The notes beneath the pieces are model-generated. The model was not told the origin of the DNA. It saw only the letters and a list, made by a program, of their open reading frames with translations, and did no database searches. Made by a program: the position numbers and the translations under genes. Shown piece by piece: positions 10,480 through 28,927 of a DNA stretch of 64,000 bases. This DNA is from Diploscapter coronatus (lineage: Eukaryota > Nematoda > Chromadorea > Rhabditida > Rhabditidae), in the NCBI GenBank assembly GCA_964036155.1, contig OZ038422.1:68533201-68597200 (forward strand), written 5' to 3'. Each line of letters starts with the position of its first letter. The stretch's first letter is position 1.

Positions 10480-13400
10480 CCCTGCGCATTTCCATAGTGG
10501 CAACTCCTTCTGCTTTGCTCAATGCAAGACTCTGAGAGATCTCATTGAATCCAAAGCTGTGGCTGAGAAAACAGCAAATTTGGAGAGGAAATGGGCGAAT
10601 CGGAGGGACATGGAAGAAGGGAATTTGAATGACAAGTAGGTCGGGGGAAGGGGAGAGGAGCTGTGAAGATGTGAAGAGATGCAGCTAAGATCCCGACGAG
10701 AAGAGCAGCCAGCTCGGCTCGGCTCTATTTGCATGCGCTGATAAAATACGGAAGATGAGAAAAGGATTCATAAGTAGCTGGATTCTGAATGCAATGCTCG
10801 GCTCGGAGGGATGATTGGGGGAATAGAGGCATGGAGTAGGCAGGATTACTGTAGCTACATCCCCATCCTCAGGGCTCGAGAGATGAATATTCACTTTTGC
10901 CGGTTAAAATACGAATATCAAAGAGCGACAAAATGCACATTATAGAATAAGTAAAATCTTATAAAAAGTAGGGCTATACTCATGAATGAGCAAAATGCAA
11001 TTATTATAAATGAACATTTACAAAAATGTACAAAAGTTTAAAACTGCGTGATATTTGAAGCAGCTGTTTTTTAAAGCAACCTGAGTTTTGTAAAAACCTT
11101 TTATCCAATGTCACTTTCATTTTTGCCAAATTTCAAAGAATAGTTTTCAGTAAAATAAAACTCATATCAATAATTTCAAAAATTATCCATTCTTTTAAAT
11201 TTTGCGCTATTGTACAATAAAAAAGTGAAAATGCAAAATTCAATGTAACAAATAAGACGATGAAACAATAAATCGTAATAAAAAAGAATACGGTTGTAAA
11301 TATCAACTATAATATAAATCACTAAACTCAATGTAAAAATTTCCAAATTTCTTAAGATAAATAAAATAATTTATTCGTTGTAATGCTCAGACTTTAAGTG
11401 TGATAAGATAAGAAGAAATGATTGCGGAATTCTGCTGATACACAACATTTTGCATTTCGTTCAGACCTAGAAAGAGTCTTAGTCATAATAACTCTGCGAT
11501 CTACCCCCTATAAAATCATTTTTACATTTTCTGTATCCCTAGTCTGATATTAGCAAAAAAGTATTTTCCTGCATATGGCGACATCATAAAGTAAATTTCG
11601 CTCGTGCGACCTATCTTCCATATATTTTTGAGTCTGGCTCGAATGCTCTTTGGGTCCGAGTTCGTTCCTGTAACTGAATAAAATTCGCAGATTTGTGTAA
11701 TCCCCCGATATTCCTCACTAATTTGTCATATTTGGTGTGATGATTCTCGCGTCCCTTTGTCGGAGTAATCGTTCCCTATTAGGGGAATGTTAGGAGAGAA
11801 GAACTCAACAGTCAGAGGACTGCAGACAAAACGGGAAATCGCTCGCTCATCACACTCCCAAGGACACCGCCACATAATGCAGGCAGAAAGGAGTATGAAT
11901 GAAAGAATCGAGGAGGTAATCAAAATGGAGGAAAATTGACTCGAGGTAAGTGAAGACGTCGAGAGAAGAAAGGGGAGAAAAAGGATACTGTAGCAATAGA
12001 CCCGAGACACTTTCTGTAGATCATCAGAGTAATGTGACAAATCACATCAATTTGTTATGGCGACCAGAAGAAAAGAGGGGAACACTGTCAAACATCCATT
12101 TCCTACTAAGTATTCTGCAAATTTCAACTTACAAGTTATTGAAAGGCATCAACCCATCAACTCAATTACTGAATTCTGTCGTTCTGTATTGACTTCCGAT
12201 GTTCGAAGTTTTCATCATGCACCCATTACACAAATTTTGACTAGTTGAGAGATAATCGCTAAATGTTTATGAAAATTTATAAGAAAAATTAAACAATGTG
12301 TGGCAAGGAAATGAATTTTTGAAATAAAGTAGCAACGGAATAATCTCAGAAGAATAGGCTAATAAACGTTGACAGTATCTGAATTTTTTTTGCATCCCTA
12401 AAGAATACCTTTGTTTGATGATTCTGGTCAGTTTCCACAAAGAATGACCGGAAGCAGTCTCTTCCCTTCGCCTGCGTCCTGATGAGTATCCCCTCTGCAG
12501 GATTGCTCGCTTCCTCCTCTCGCTTTGCGCACCGGCTAATATTCTCTTCCGCCCTTCCGCCAATTGTCTGATTTGTCTGTCCGTCATAATAATTGACAAA
12601 AGGTTACTCTCTTTGTTTCTGTTTCCTTTCATCTATCTGAGTCTTTTCTACCGCAAAGCACTTCACTAATATTGTATAAGAGAGAGGAAAGCGAGTGGAA
12701 TAGAGGGGATGCCATTAGAGGCAGCGGCGGCACGAAGACCCTCGGCCCTCCCCAGTCTCTGTCTGTCTCTTCACACCCATTCCTCAGTCCCCCATTCCAT
12801 CCGATGACTTTTGTTCGATGCATTACATTTATCATCAATTCTCTTCTCAACTCGAGAGTCGTTTCCATGTCTTCCATTCAGTTAACCTTACAGTATCTTT
12901 TCTTCTACCTATTGTAATTTGCATTGCATCCCCTCCTCGTTGTCGATTCGCCTTTGTGTGCGTCAAACTAAAAGCCCACTTCATATCAACAATTACTAAT
13001 TAGAGCCGTGTAAACGTCGACTTGACACGCTAATAGACGAACGAGAGAGAGTGGAGGGGAGAAATCGAATTAGCATAAATCGAGACAGACGGCACAGACA
13101 CCGTAAGCTGTGCATGCGAAGAGGTGCTACATTTAGCATGACAAGAGAGTTATTAATAGAGCAGAAGAGGGCATGGAGAGCGGAGGATGGAGAATGGAGC
13201 ATAGGGACTGAGGGCACAAGCCATAAGCCACTTTGCTGAGGACATTTAGACTGAGACTGTTGTTCCTGGGAATTAACACGAGAAGCTCTGGTTGTTGAAT
13301 GGAAGAGCGAAATAGAGGGGCTTTAATCGGACGGCACCGCGCGGCAGTCTGCTGCTGTTGCTGTTGCTGCTGCTCATTCAATTATCCATCCAACCATCCA

Positions 13401-16400
13401 GTCATCTCCCCATCCATATACAAATATTAGTATCTCGCCTCTCATAATCTGCCCAGTTACAGTATCTTTTCGACCTAGTCACTTTCAACAAGCAAGTCGC
13501 AATCGCGATTTGCATTAATTCCCCTGCATCAATCTTTCCATCTGATCTGCAATAATGAGCGGTTAGCGATGCATTCGATGCATTTGGAGGTATCTCTTCT
13601 CTTCTCCGTGCGCGGAATGAGATCAGCTTGTTCCAACACTTAGGAGGATTATGCCTAAACCACTGCACACTACCACTACCATAAGCAGGCAATAGAGCCA
13701 TAGAACAAGGACACAGTCATCAGCAATCTGCAATCATCGTAAGCAACATAAGCACCTGTGCAGTGGCTCACTAAGCTTGTAGACAAACATATCCGATGCC
13801 TATGCTTTTTCTAACGTCTCAGCGATTTGTCTTATGACTGATTTGGGGCCTGCAAACTTTCGACTCTGACAATTGTCAGCCAAGATGATATGGAATTCCA
13901 GCGCCAACTTGTCCTAAAGATTAACTCTGATTTCAGTTTTTAAGCTTCAACTTCTTCTGAATCTTGATTGTCCTCTTCCGTTTTTCAATGTTGTAATGCA
14001 GTTTTTGAAAGCTCACGAGTTGTCGTAGTTGCTCGCTCGCGTGCTCTGTTCATCTCCTCGCACTCACACAATCGAGCCCAAACCCAGGCCCAGCGGGTGG
14101 CCATCTCCTTTTCCTCTTCTCCTTCAAATAGCTGCCTCTGCTGCTTCTCACACTGCCCTTTCTTGCCCTGGCCCTGTTTCAAGCACAGCGCAATTACACC
14201 TACGGTAAGTCGAGCAGAGGGAAGGGGGAAGAGAGGTGTAAATGAGGAGGAATTGAAAGCAAAGCAGCAGGGAGAATAGAGAATAGAAAGGAAGGGAAGA
14301 AGTTGGACCCCCAATACTCAATACAATAGAAGCAAAGGGCAGCACAGCTATGGAAGAAGATAAGTGCAGCTAATAGAGAGTAAGGAATGGAATCAAGAAA
14401 GGTGCTAGGTTACGGGAAAGGAAGGGAAGAGAATGCATACCTTCGCAGATTGCAGAAAAGAAACGAAAGGAATCGCTTCGCATCCATATAAAGGAATGGA
14501 ATACGGTACTTGTGTTGTGTACCTTTCCATTGGGTTGCATTCTCTCGAAATGTCTTCTTCTTCCTTCTCTTTTATTCCCAATTCTTATCGTTCCCCTTAT
14601 TCTTCTTCTTCTTCTGCTAATGTTCTGTTATGCGCATTCGCCAAGTTTACAACCTAAATAATTGCCAAATATCGTGTAGCTCAATACACATACAATTGCA
14701 AACACTAGAAGCTAGAAGGGTGCTGAGTGACTGACCTGAGACGGAAGGCAGAAGACTACTTCACGAATCAGTCAGCCAACCTGCAGTAGTGGCTGAGGGT
14801 TGATTGGGCAGAAAATGAGACAACGCACATTCCTTTACCTCAATTATACCACTTCAATATTCGATAGGTATACATTACCGTAGTAGTTTATTCTCCGGGT
14901 CTTATTTCAAATTCTTATCATTGAAAGTGATGGATATTTAGTTTTTTTTTTTGAGAAATTTAGGTCATAAAAATTCTTGGATTGTGTTGGCTTTAAAACT
15001 ACAGAAAAGAAAATTCCATTTCACAAATCTTTAGCATTTGAATATAAATATATATGATTTTAATTAAAAAACAGCCACTGATCATTTATCTTTCATATGC
15101 AAAGCTGATCTTCACGCATTAATCATAATAGTTCATTATGGAATTTTCTTTCAGTTTATCTCATTTTTGTCACGTCTTCATAAAATTATAGTCCTTTTAA
15201 CGTAAGTTATTAAATGAGTTATGAGCCAAGTTTTCTTATTTTAGTCATATCCACAAATTTGTTTTATTTCATTTTTGCCGAATACGCAATCTTTACTTCC
15301 CTGTCCTATCCAACCATAATTTTTATCCTCAGGATGCTACAATTAACAAAAACATCAATTGTTAGATTTGAATGATGAAATCCAATGCTCATCATGGTTG
15401 CAGAATGTTGGGATAAGGACAGATTGCCTGTGCGGTATTAGTAGACGCAATGAGATAAGTCGGTGAAAACGGAGATGTTAGGATGTCGAACATTAGACAG
15501 GGGAATGAGGAATGTAACGAGAGAGGAGTGGGAATCGAGGAAGCGAGGGAGCAGGCAAAAGGATCAAGGGGATTTATTCTCTGGAATCAACTGATATCGG
15601 ATCCCTACTTGTCTGTCATTTCTCGATACACAAACAGGGCAGATTGCTGGTCATTGGCACAGTCTGACTGTCTCTTCTCTCTCTCCATTCCATCCACTCT
15701 CTCTATTCGTGTACTTCTCGCTTATTCAGTCATTGCGTAACAAAACGCTTGACACTTGTGCTAATAGTCTGGTAAGTGCAGGAAAAGGGCGAGATAGCGT
15801 TGAGAAGGAAGAGGTGCGGACGAATTGTGACTAATCGACAATTGCATCTGAGAGGGCAGATCTGCCTATCTACATGAGGCACTGCATGGGGATAATGCTC
15901 CTAAATGCAAACAATCCCGGTCATCTAATCCTCTTCACCCAAAATGATTTTATGGTTGTAGATTACAGTATCCTTGCATTGTTTCGTCTATCGCTATCCT
16001 ATCATTCTCGGATTCTCGATCTGTTTATCTGTTGCATCCATGAGTGTGTGTGAGTATCTCGAAAAGAGCCGCCTTGTTATCTCCTATCTTCTCCTCGCTT
16101 CTTCTCTAGTCGATGTGCAATTGTGAAGTGCCTCCCTTTCTGTTGCTGTGTTGTCGGAATCACACGAGTCTCTTTCATCGTCTTTTTCTCCCGTCGAGTC
16201 TGTTCGGCCAAATTGTCTTGTAGATTGTTCGGATGATACGGTATCAGTGAAGAGGGAAGAGAAGGGAGACGGGAAGGGGGTGCATTAGACACTGACGACT
16301 GGCCCATTAGCAGGACAAAGAGAAGGAAGGGAAATGAAGGAGGAAAACTGAAGCCGAAGCCGAAGCCGAAAATGAGAAGAACAAGAGACAAATAGAGACT

Positions 16401-18720
16401 GAGGACTGAGACAGACATTGAAGACTGAAAACGGCGACTGGCCTGTTGTAGGGAAAAAGGGGACTGGGAATTGGAGCGAACGAAAGAGACTCGAGCAGTG
16501 AGCCGATGCAGCGATGTGAGGAAGTCGAGAAACAAGCATCCAATAGCTCTAGGTTAACAATGTGACCTCAAGTTCTTTTAGTTTGATTGACGATTTTAGA
16601 ACAAAAAACCTATATTACAAATGAAATTTATATCAAATATATCATGAACGTCGACTTACTTTTCATTTAGAGTATCATTCTCCAGTGCAAAAGTATTGGA
16701 TAGGGAACATTCTTGCGGCTCTGGTTTTTTTACTTATTCTATACAGACTGAAATTTTGTAATCCTATTCTACTACTTATTCTATGAACATCTTCAAAGTT
16801 CCAAACAGTTTTAATTTGTTTCGAAAGAGCTGTAATTTTCCCAAATTTATTTTATAGAATTTTTCACTTGTCTCGGCTATGATTATTAAGAAAAAATTTC
16901 AGCCTAACTCAGTCTATACTTTTGGGTAATAAATAAATAAGACTTAGTTTCGCAAAATCTTACCCCCAATTCCATGAAATTTTAGAACTTATTTTATAGT
17001 CAAAGGTGACGAAAATCTCTTACCCTTTCTGACATCTATGATTTTTAATCTGTAATATTTCTAACCATCATTAATTATTTGAAAATTTAAATCAAGTCCG
17101 CATTTGGAGCTATTTTAGGGCCCGATTTTAATTTTAATCCAAGGCTAAATCTAAATCGAAATGATGAGGTATTTGGAAGAATATGACAGCAATTCATAAT
17201 GGATATTTAGGTTTTTCTTAAGATTTCGAAATAGAAATTGGGCATTGGTCTATTAGCAGAAAAAGAGTCCCTAAATTCTACCATTTGTCCAACCTGTAGA
17301 AAGTAACTGCTAACACGAGTCCAAGCCATGAGCATAACTTCTAGCATATCCACTAGATACATAGTGCTTTAGGTCTGAAGGTGCTAACTTCAGTCATCGC
17401 ACACAATTCACACCCTCTCTTGTTGTTTACCCAGGACATATCGAGATAGCTCGAGCATTTTAACTCATCCAAGAAGTATTTCTGTAGCTATCCGCCTTGC
17501 GTTACATGAAGTATAATCCCGAATTTCATAAACGAAAACAATTCTGTTGTTCTTTATGACGTTTCGAGAAGTATCGGGCATTTTCTGATTAGGTGATGTG
17601 ATATATTAGCGGCAGGATTAAAATATCTCTGAATTTCTACCTTGAACCAGATCTCGTCATGTGGTCGGTATGAATTAGTCGCATAGGTATCCCCCTTCTT
17701 CCATCTGTGTGTTCTCTAATTCGCTCGCATCAGTCGACGGTTTATGCAGCAGGGCCACTTACGTGCAGCTCAATGAGCGGACTCATCATCCTCATCTCCT
17801 ATATGCATTCAGCGGATTTCCTGTATCAGAGCTGAGAGCTGAGATGCCTGCTTCCGGTGGACAGATCCTCAGATCCCCGTTGTGCAAAGCATATCATCCA
17901 TTCCACGGCTGTAGCCGAGATAAATTTATCGATGCCTATTCCATTTGCAGTGTGTGCTGTGCGATGGCCGTGCAGAGGCACTGCAGCAGCGTTGCTGTAT
18001 TCAGCCAGTCGATTCTCTTTCATTCCTCCATTCCCTCACATCCGGCTTAGTGCCTCCAGCACGTTGCAGGCGGTCGTCTCTGGCTCTCTGACTACCAATC
18101 CACAATTCTGTAGTAGGTGGATGTACACGGATGATCGTCATGAGCATTCATTCATTACCTCATCATCTTCTTGTTGTCGTCTACCTGACCGGAGTCTTCG
18201 TTCGTTCCAGAATTCAGTAATCCATTTCGATAAATATGACGGGGTTTTCATAATTCATCAATTTATTCCTGAATTCTATTATCCCTCCATTTTTCGACTG
18301 CTGTTTTTCTGTCGATCATTCGGTTTACCTAACAAGTCATGGAGTTGTCTCTGCTGATCTGTTTAGTGTCTGTCAGTGGTTGTACGCATCTTCAGCCCCA
18401 TCTTCCATTAACTTCCCTTCCCACCCTTCTTCTCTCATTTACCGCTCGTTTACTTCTTCTCGTCTCGAATCATCGAATCGACGACTGTCATTGTCTCGTT
18501 TTTCTCTTCGCCTTCTCCTTTACACCAACCCATTCTCATTCTTTTCATTATCCTTTCTTTCTTCAAATGGTCCTCGCAGTGGGCGTGTCTAGCCATTCTC
18601 TCCTCGCTCCTCCCCCTGGTTTCGTGTCTTTTGCGTGCAGCCTCTCTGCCTCTTTTGCCCGTATCACTACTCAACACCCCTATCGCATCTCATTGTTGGC
18701 TTACGGTTTCGAGCTTTTAT
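10480..18720. promoter_or_regulatory. Gene-poor upstream domain of the Six3/6 gene with candidate enhancer blocks
   Basis: No believable exon chain occurs in these 8 kb, yet several blocks stand out from the AT-rich background by long G/A or C/T runs and lower AT: about 10480-10900, 11740-12050, 12430-13780, 13960-14850, 15400-16560 and 17690-18720. Many overlapping open frames on both strands in these blocks are a by-product of that composition. Short words recur: ACAGTATC at 12372, 12890, 13459 and 15965 (inverted at 11984), and GGCAGAT at 15638 and within the palindrome 15855-15866. This fits an extended cis-regulatory region of a developmental transcription factor; that is inference. Confidence 0.35.
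13349..13376. repeat. Imperfect CTG/CTGTTG microsatellite
   Basis: A short run of CTG and TTG triplets, not inside a recognised exon. Confidence 0.6.
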
Positions 18721-18731
18721 ATCCGAAATTA

Positions 18732-18770
18732 TATCTTCTTATTTATTTATTTATTTATTTATCTATTTAC
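18732..18770. repeat. TTTA microsatellite
   Basis: About five tandem TTTA units followed by a degenerate unit, immediately before the pyrimidine-rich acceptor that precedes the Six3/6 start codon. Confidence 0.75.
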
Positions 18771-18778
18771 ACATTTGT

Positions 18779-18788
18779 AAAATTTCAG
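18779..18788 (+). promoter_or_regulatory. Splice acceptor ahead of the Six3/6 start (trans-splice site or 5' UTR intron end)
   Basis: AAAATTTCAG ends at 18788, 55 bases before the start codon, after a T-rich stretch. In nematodes this is the usual form of a spliced-leader acceptor; it could equally end a 5' UTR intron. No leader RNA gene is present in the window. Confidence 0.45.
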
Positions 18789-18843
18789 GTCGTAACCGAT
18801 TGGATTAGATATCAGCCCTGAGGGGCACAAGACGACAGCTCAG

Positions 18844-24984
<6,141 letters not shown>

Positions 24985-27900
24985 ATTGATTCCCTCTTGA
25001 TGCAGATTCCTGCATCTTTGTGATTGTTGTGATAGTGGAGATCTGCAATTGGCAAATTACCCTGAGTCCGGTCATTTCATCCATTTCTCTGCCAGACTCC
25101 GTTCTGTTCAGATTCCGAGATTCGTCATCCTCAAAGTCCGTCTATTTCATAATATTTCTATTTTTATACTTTATTTAATATTTTATTGTTATTCCTAATC
25201 ATCACATCATGTCCCGTACGTTCTAGGATTTTCTCAGGCAGTTTTCTTCTTCCCGATTTCGTAATCCCCCTTTATTATTAGACATTTGTTTACAATCCAT
25301 CATTTCATTCAAAGCTTACAATTAGTTCGTCATAATTTCATTGCGTCTTGTAAATCCTAATGAAGTGCACATATATGCATAAGATACACACAAATTGATG
25401 ATTACACAATAGAATAGCTCTATTCCCTTGGTTCTCCTGAGGGAATCCTTCCAATCAATTCTACAACATGCCACATTCCTTGCTCTGCGCAACATATTCT
25501 AATTATTCTCACAAAGTTCGTTCAAATTTTACGCTTCTTCAGATTGTGTGTTGTAATGATTTAGTTGGTTGTGTGTCAAAAGATCTGTCGTCTTGTCAAT
25601 CAAAGTCTCAAAATGAGCAAATAATAAATATTTTATTTCAAGGATAATTTTATCTTACCATCCGCTCTCATATCAATACTGTGTTTTATTTTGATGATAG
25701 CTAATGAAAAACACGCGATCATCAGTAATGTCACGGTCCATTATCGTTCACCTTCTCCCCTTTACATTCATTCTTCTGACTGTAACTTACTCTCCTTCCA
25801 TCTCTTCCTCTGACACACTCCCTCAGCCAGTCTCGATGCAAAGTTAATCGACCTTTTCTCGTTTCTCGTTCAAAGTGGTAAGACATTTTTGTGTGGAATG
25901 GGAGATGATTGGATGATTAAGGTTGAACGAGGCAGATAATGAAAGAAGTGGAAATGAAGAAAGAGGGGGACGAACGGGAATGGAGGCATTTAGAGGGGAG
26001 AGGGAATTGACTGGCAAATAGATGCATTTACTCGCTACACGGCTGGATGAGTGAATAACTGGCAGTAATGCGAACCTCACGGCCATGCATGAGACTCCTC
26101 AACTCTACCGTATATCTTCCCTCCCCTCTCCCCTCTCCTATGTCCCATCCAATTTATGATATTAAAGGTGCATTTCCATTGCAGCCAGTCGCCGCCAGTT
26201 CATATTTCAGCTTATTGCTTCGTTTGGCAAATAGATTTTACTCGCCCAATACTTGCGCATTTCACGAAATATACGAAAACTATGGTCGATGAACGATAAT
26301 TTGGAATAAAGTACAAAGGACGCGTTTCTTTCTCTCCCTCTTTTGAGCCTCGAAATGCGCTCACAGACGACATTCGTGCTCATTGGTGGCTTTTTTTTCT
26401 TTTTGGTTTGTTATTTCATCGAAATTAACAGACTTTTTCCCATGAAAATCCTCTGATTATCGTTCTCAATCGATATTGATCAAACCTAATTGACTAATTA
26501 TCGATAGTTAGAATAAAATTGGCGAAAGAATAAAAGAAAACAAAAGCCGGCATAGAAAATATCGGCAAATTGAGGAAAATCCATGACGCACAAGAGGGGA
26601 GCGAGAGAAGAAACGCACCCCTTTTAGTTATTTCACGTTATCGTTCATCGACAATACTGGCGAAATTGGATTATCTCGATTCAATCGACTCTATCGACTA
26701 TGTTTAGTATTTTTGTCGAGAGAAACTTTAATGATCATCTGATGATACAAATAAGTCAAAGTCGAGAATCGAGAATTAGAAGTATTTAGGTATTTGGAGT
26801 AGGGCAGCCACATCCATGCATCTAGCCGCTATATAGAAAGGACTAAGGCCTTCCATTAGCTATTAGCCGGGACTTCTAATTGAAGAAATAGAACAGACGC
26901 GAACAAATGGAGGGAAGAAGAGAAGAAGAAGAAGAAGGAAAAGGGGATAGTTTAGCAGATCGTTTCGCACCTCCTCGAGTTGAAAGCCTCGATCGCTAAG
27001 AGCATATCGATACGATCCTTTGTGTATTTACACTTGGACATGGCCATCCCCTGCTGTGTGATGCAAAGATGAGCAATGATAGAGGAAATAAGAGGACTGC
27101 TAAGTGGAAAGGAACTGCAAAGACGGGAATATAGCAGGAACAGAAGCAAATGAGTCGGACACGGCACAGATGCTCAGGGGCTGAGAATGGAAAGTTGAAA
27201 GAGTGAAGAGTAAACTGAGCGTGAATTACTTTGAATTTCACATATTCTTTCAGCGTAATATAATTTGCAGGAATTTAATTTTAGAAACATCGGATGTGTA
27301 CCCTTGATGCACTTGATAGGAAATTTAGACATGAAAATGCTTCGACGTTTTAATCAACCCTGAGTTAAAGGATTATCCGTGACAGAGTCTAAACAAAAGG
27401 TCATTCTTCAAAATCTGCCGGAGTGGAAAAATCGAAGTTTAAATCCGGACATAAGAAAACTTTGCTAGTTCGTCTGACGAGAAGTTTATTTTGGTCGAAA
27501 ATCTATGTTCCCTAATAATATAAAATAGAAATCATTAGTTCAAATCTAGCAAAACGATGCCTATTCCTTTCTAAGTTCTCCTCCAATAAAAATGATAAAT
27601 TTCAGAGATAGTATTTCAAGAAGGGTGTCTCAGAAATTACTTCCTAATAAATTTGATTTTTATACTCGTCAAAAATACCCTTTGATTATTTATCTAAAAT
27701 ACACCAGACGAGCTAAATCGATATAATGCTTCGTTGTATTGTCAATCGTCAAATGCATCGAATGCACCCATCTGACAATGAGTCTGCTTCTGTTTCTGCC
27801 GCTCCATTTGCTGTCCATTTTTCCCTGCAAAACACCGTTCATCAGACCATGTAATGTGCGTGGCTGAGCTCGATTGCATCCTTCTCCTCTATTCTTTCAT

Positions 27901-28819
27901 CTCCCAAATGTTGCCTTTTGCTTCTTCGCTTCTTCAGATATAATAGATTTCCTGGGACGAATTACAGCACTCATTTATCTGCCTTGAATCCTTACATAAC
28001 TTGTGGGACAATAAGCGAACCCTGGGAACAGGGATAAATGAATGGAATGAATGGAGATAATAATCGAAGGAGGGGAAGGGAATTAGCGGGCAGATATGCA
28101 ACAGGGAGACAGAGGCAGATCAATTTGCACCTATTAGAGGAAGGCCTACCTGTCAGACTAACAGACTGACATTCACACAACAATGGATGACTTCCTCTAT
28201 CCGCTAGAGTCACGCATCGATAAATACACAGATAGGGGGATCTGTTGCCCGTTGCTGAACAAACTCATTGACAGGCAAATCCAAACCGGTAGGGGAGGGG
28301 TTGAATCAAATCAGAAGTTCATAGGCGATTTTTATGACAATTTGATCGCGATATTATAGGAATATCAAAATTTTCCGGTAAAAATAATCGATATTTCTAG
28401 CCAATGCTCTCCCGCCTTTTCGAAATTTTGGCTTCGAATTCTAAAAATAAACATTTTCGTCTATTTTTAGATGAATTGCAAATTTCAAGTTAATTGGAAG
28501 AAAATTGTAAACTCGGTTTAAAATTTTAACCTAGTTTTCTTTTATTTAATATATTGTCAATTATTTCGGAAATAATAAACCTTGCAATATTTTACGTCAA
28601 ATTTTGCTATTTTCATTTTCGAGAAATTTTCAAGTTGTATTCTAATTTTAAGACAATTTTAATATCTAACCATGAAGAAAATATCATTGTTCTATCGATT
28701 TACGGTTTTCAACATCGTTTAATTCGAATTCGAAATTTCATATAAAGCGAGAAAATTGGTTAAAATTTTAGAATCATAAAAATTAGTCGTAGAATGAGTG
28801 TTAATTTGAGCAATAACAA
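24985..28819. promoter_or_regulatory. 3' UTR and downstream flank of the Six3/6 gene
   Basis: AATAAA at 25623-25628 is the first canonical poly(A) signal after the stop and would give a 3' UTR near 650 bases (moderate support). Beyond it, biased blocks like those upstream occur at about 25700-26340, 26830-27230 and 27770-28310, with GGCAGAT or its complement at 25931, 27978, 28089 and 28113. I see no exons. Confidence 0.3.
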
Positions 28820-28825
28820 TTTATT
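28820..28825 (-). terminator. Poly(A) signal of the G-alpha gene
   Basis: AATAAA on the minus strand, about 100 bases after the G-alpha stop codon, the usual spacing for a short nematode 3' UTR. Confidence 0.5.
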
Positions 28826-28927
28826 TCGATAATAAGCAGCTTTCTAATGATGAATATAAAAGTAAGGCATTTTATGATTTGATCTTCAACAATATCATTT
28901 TGGACATGTATTGATTTTCTATCGAAT

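Noticed and set aside
10500..18820. Numerous open frames of 60-170 codons on both strands upstream of the Six3/6 gene
   Set aside because: They overlap on opposite strands, have Ser/Leu- or Arg-rich composition expected from C/T- and G/A-rich DNA, match no family I know and are not joined by splice sites.
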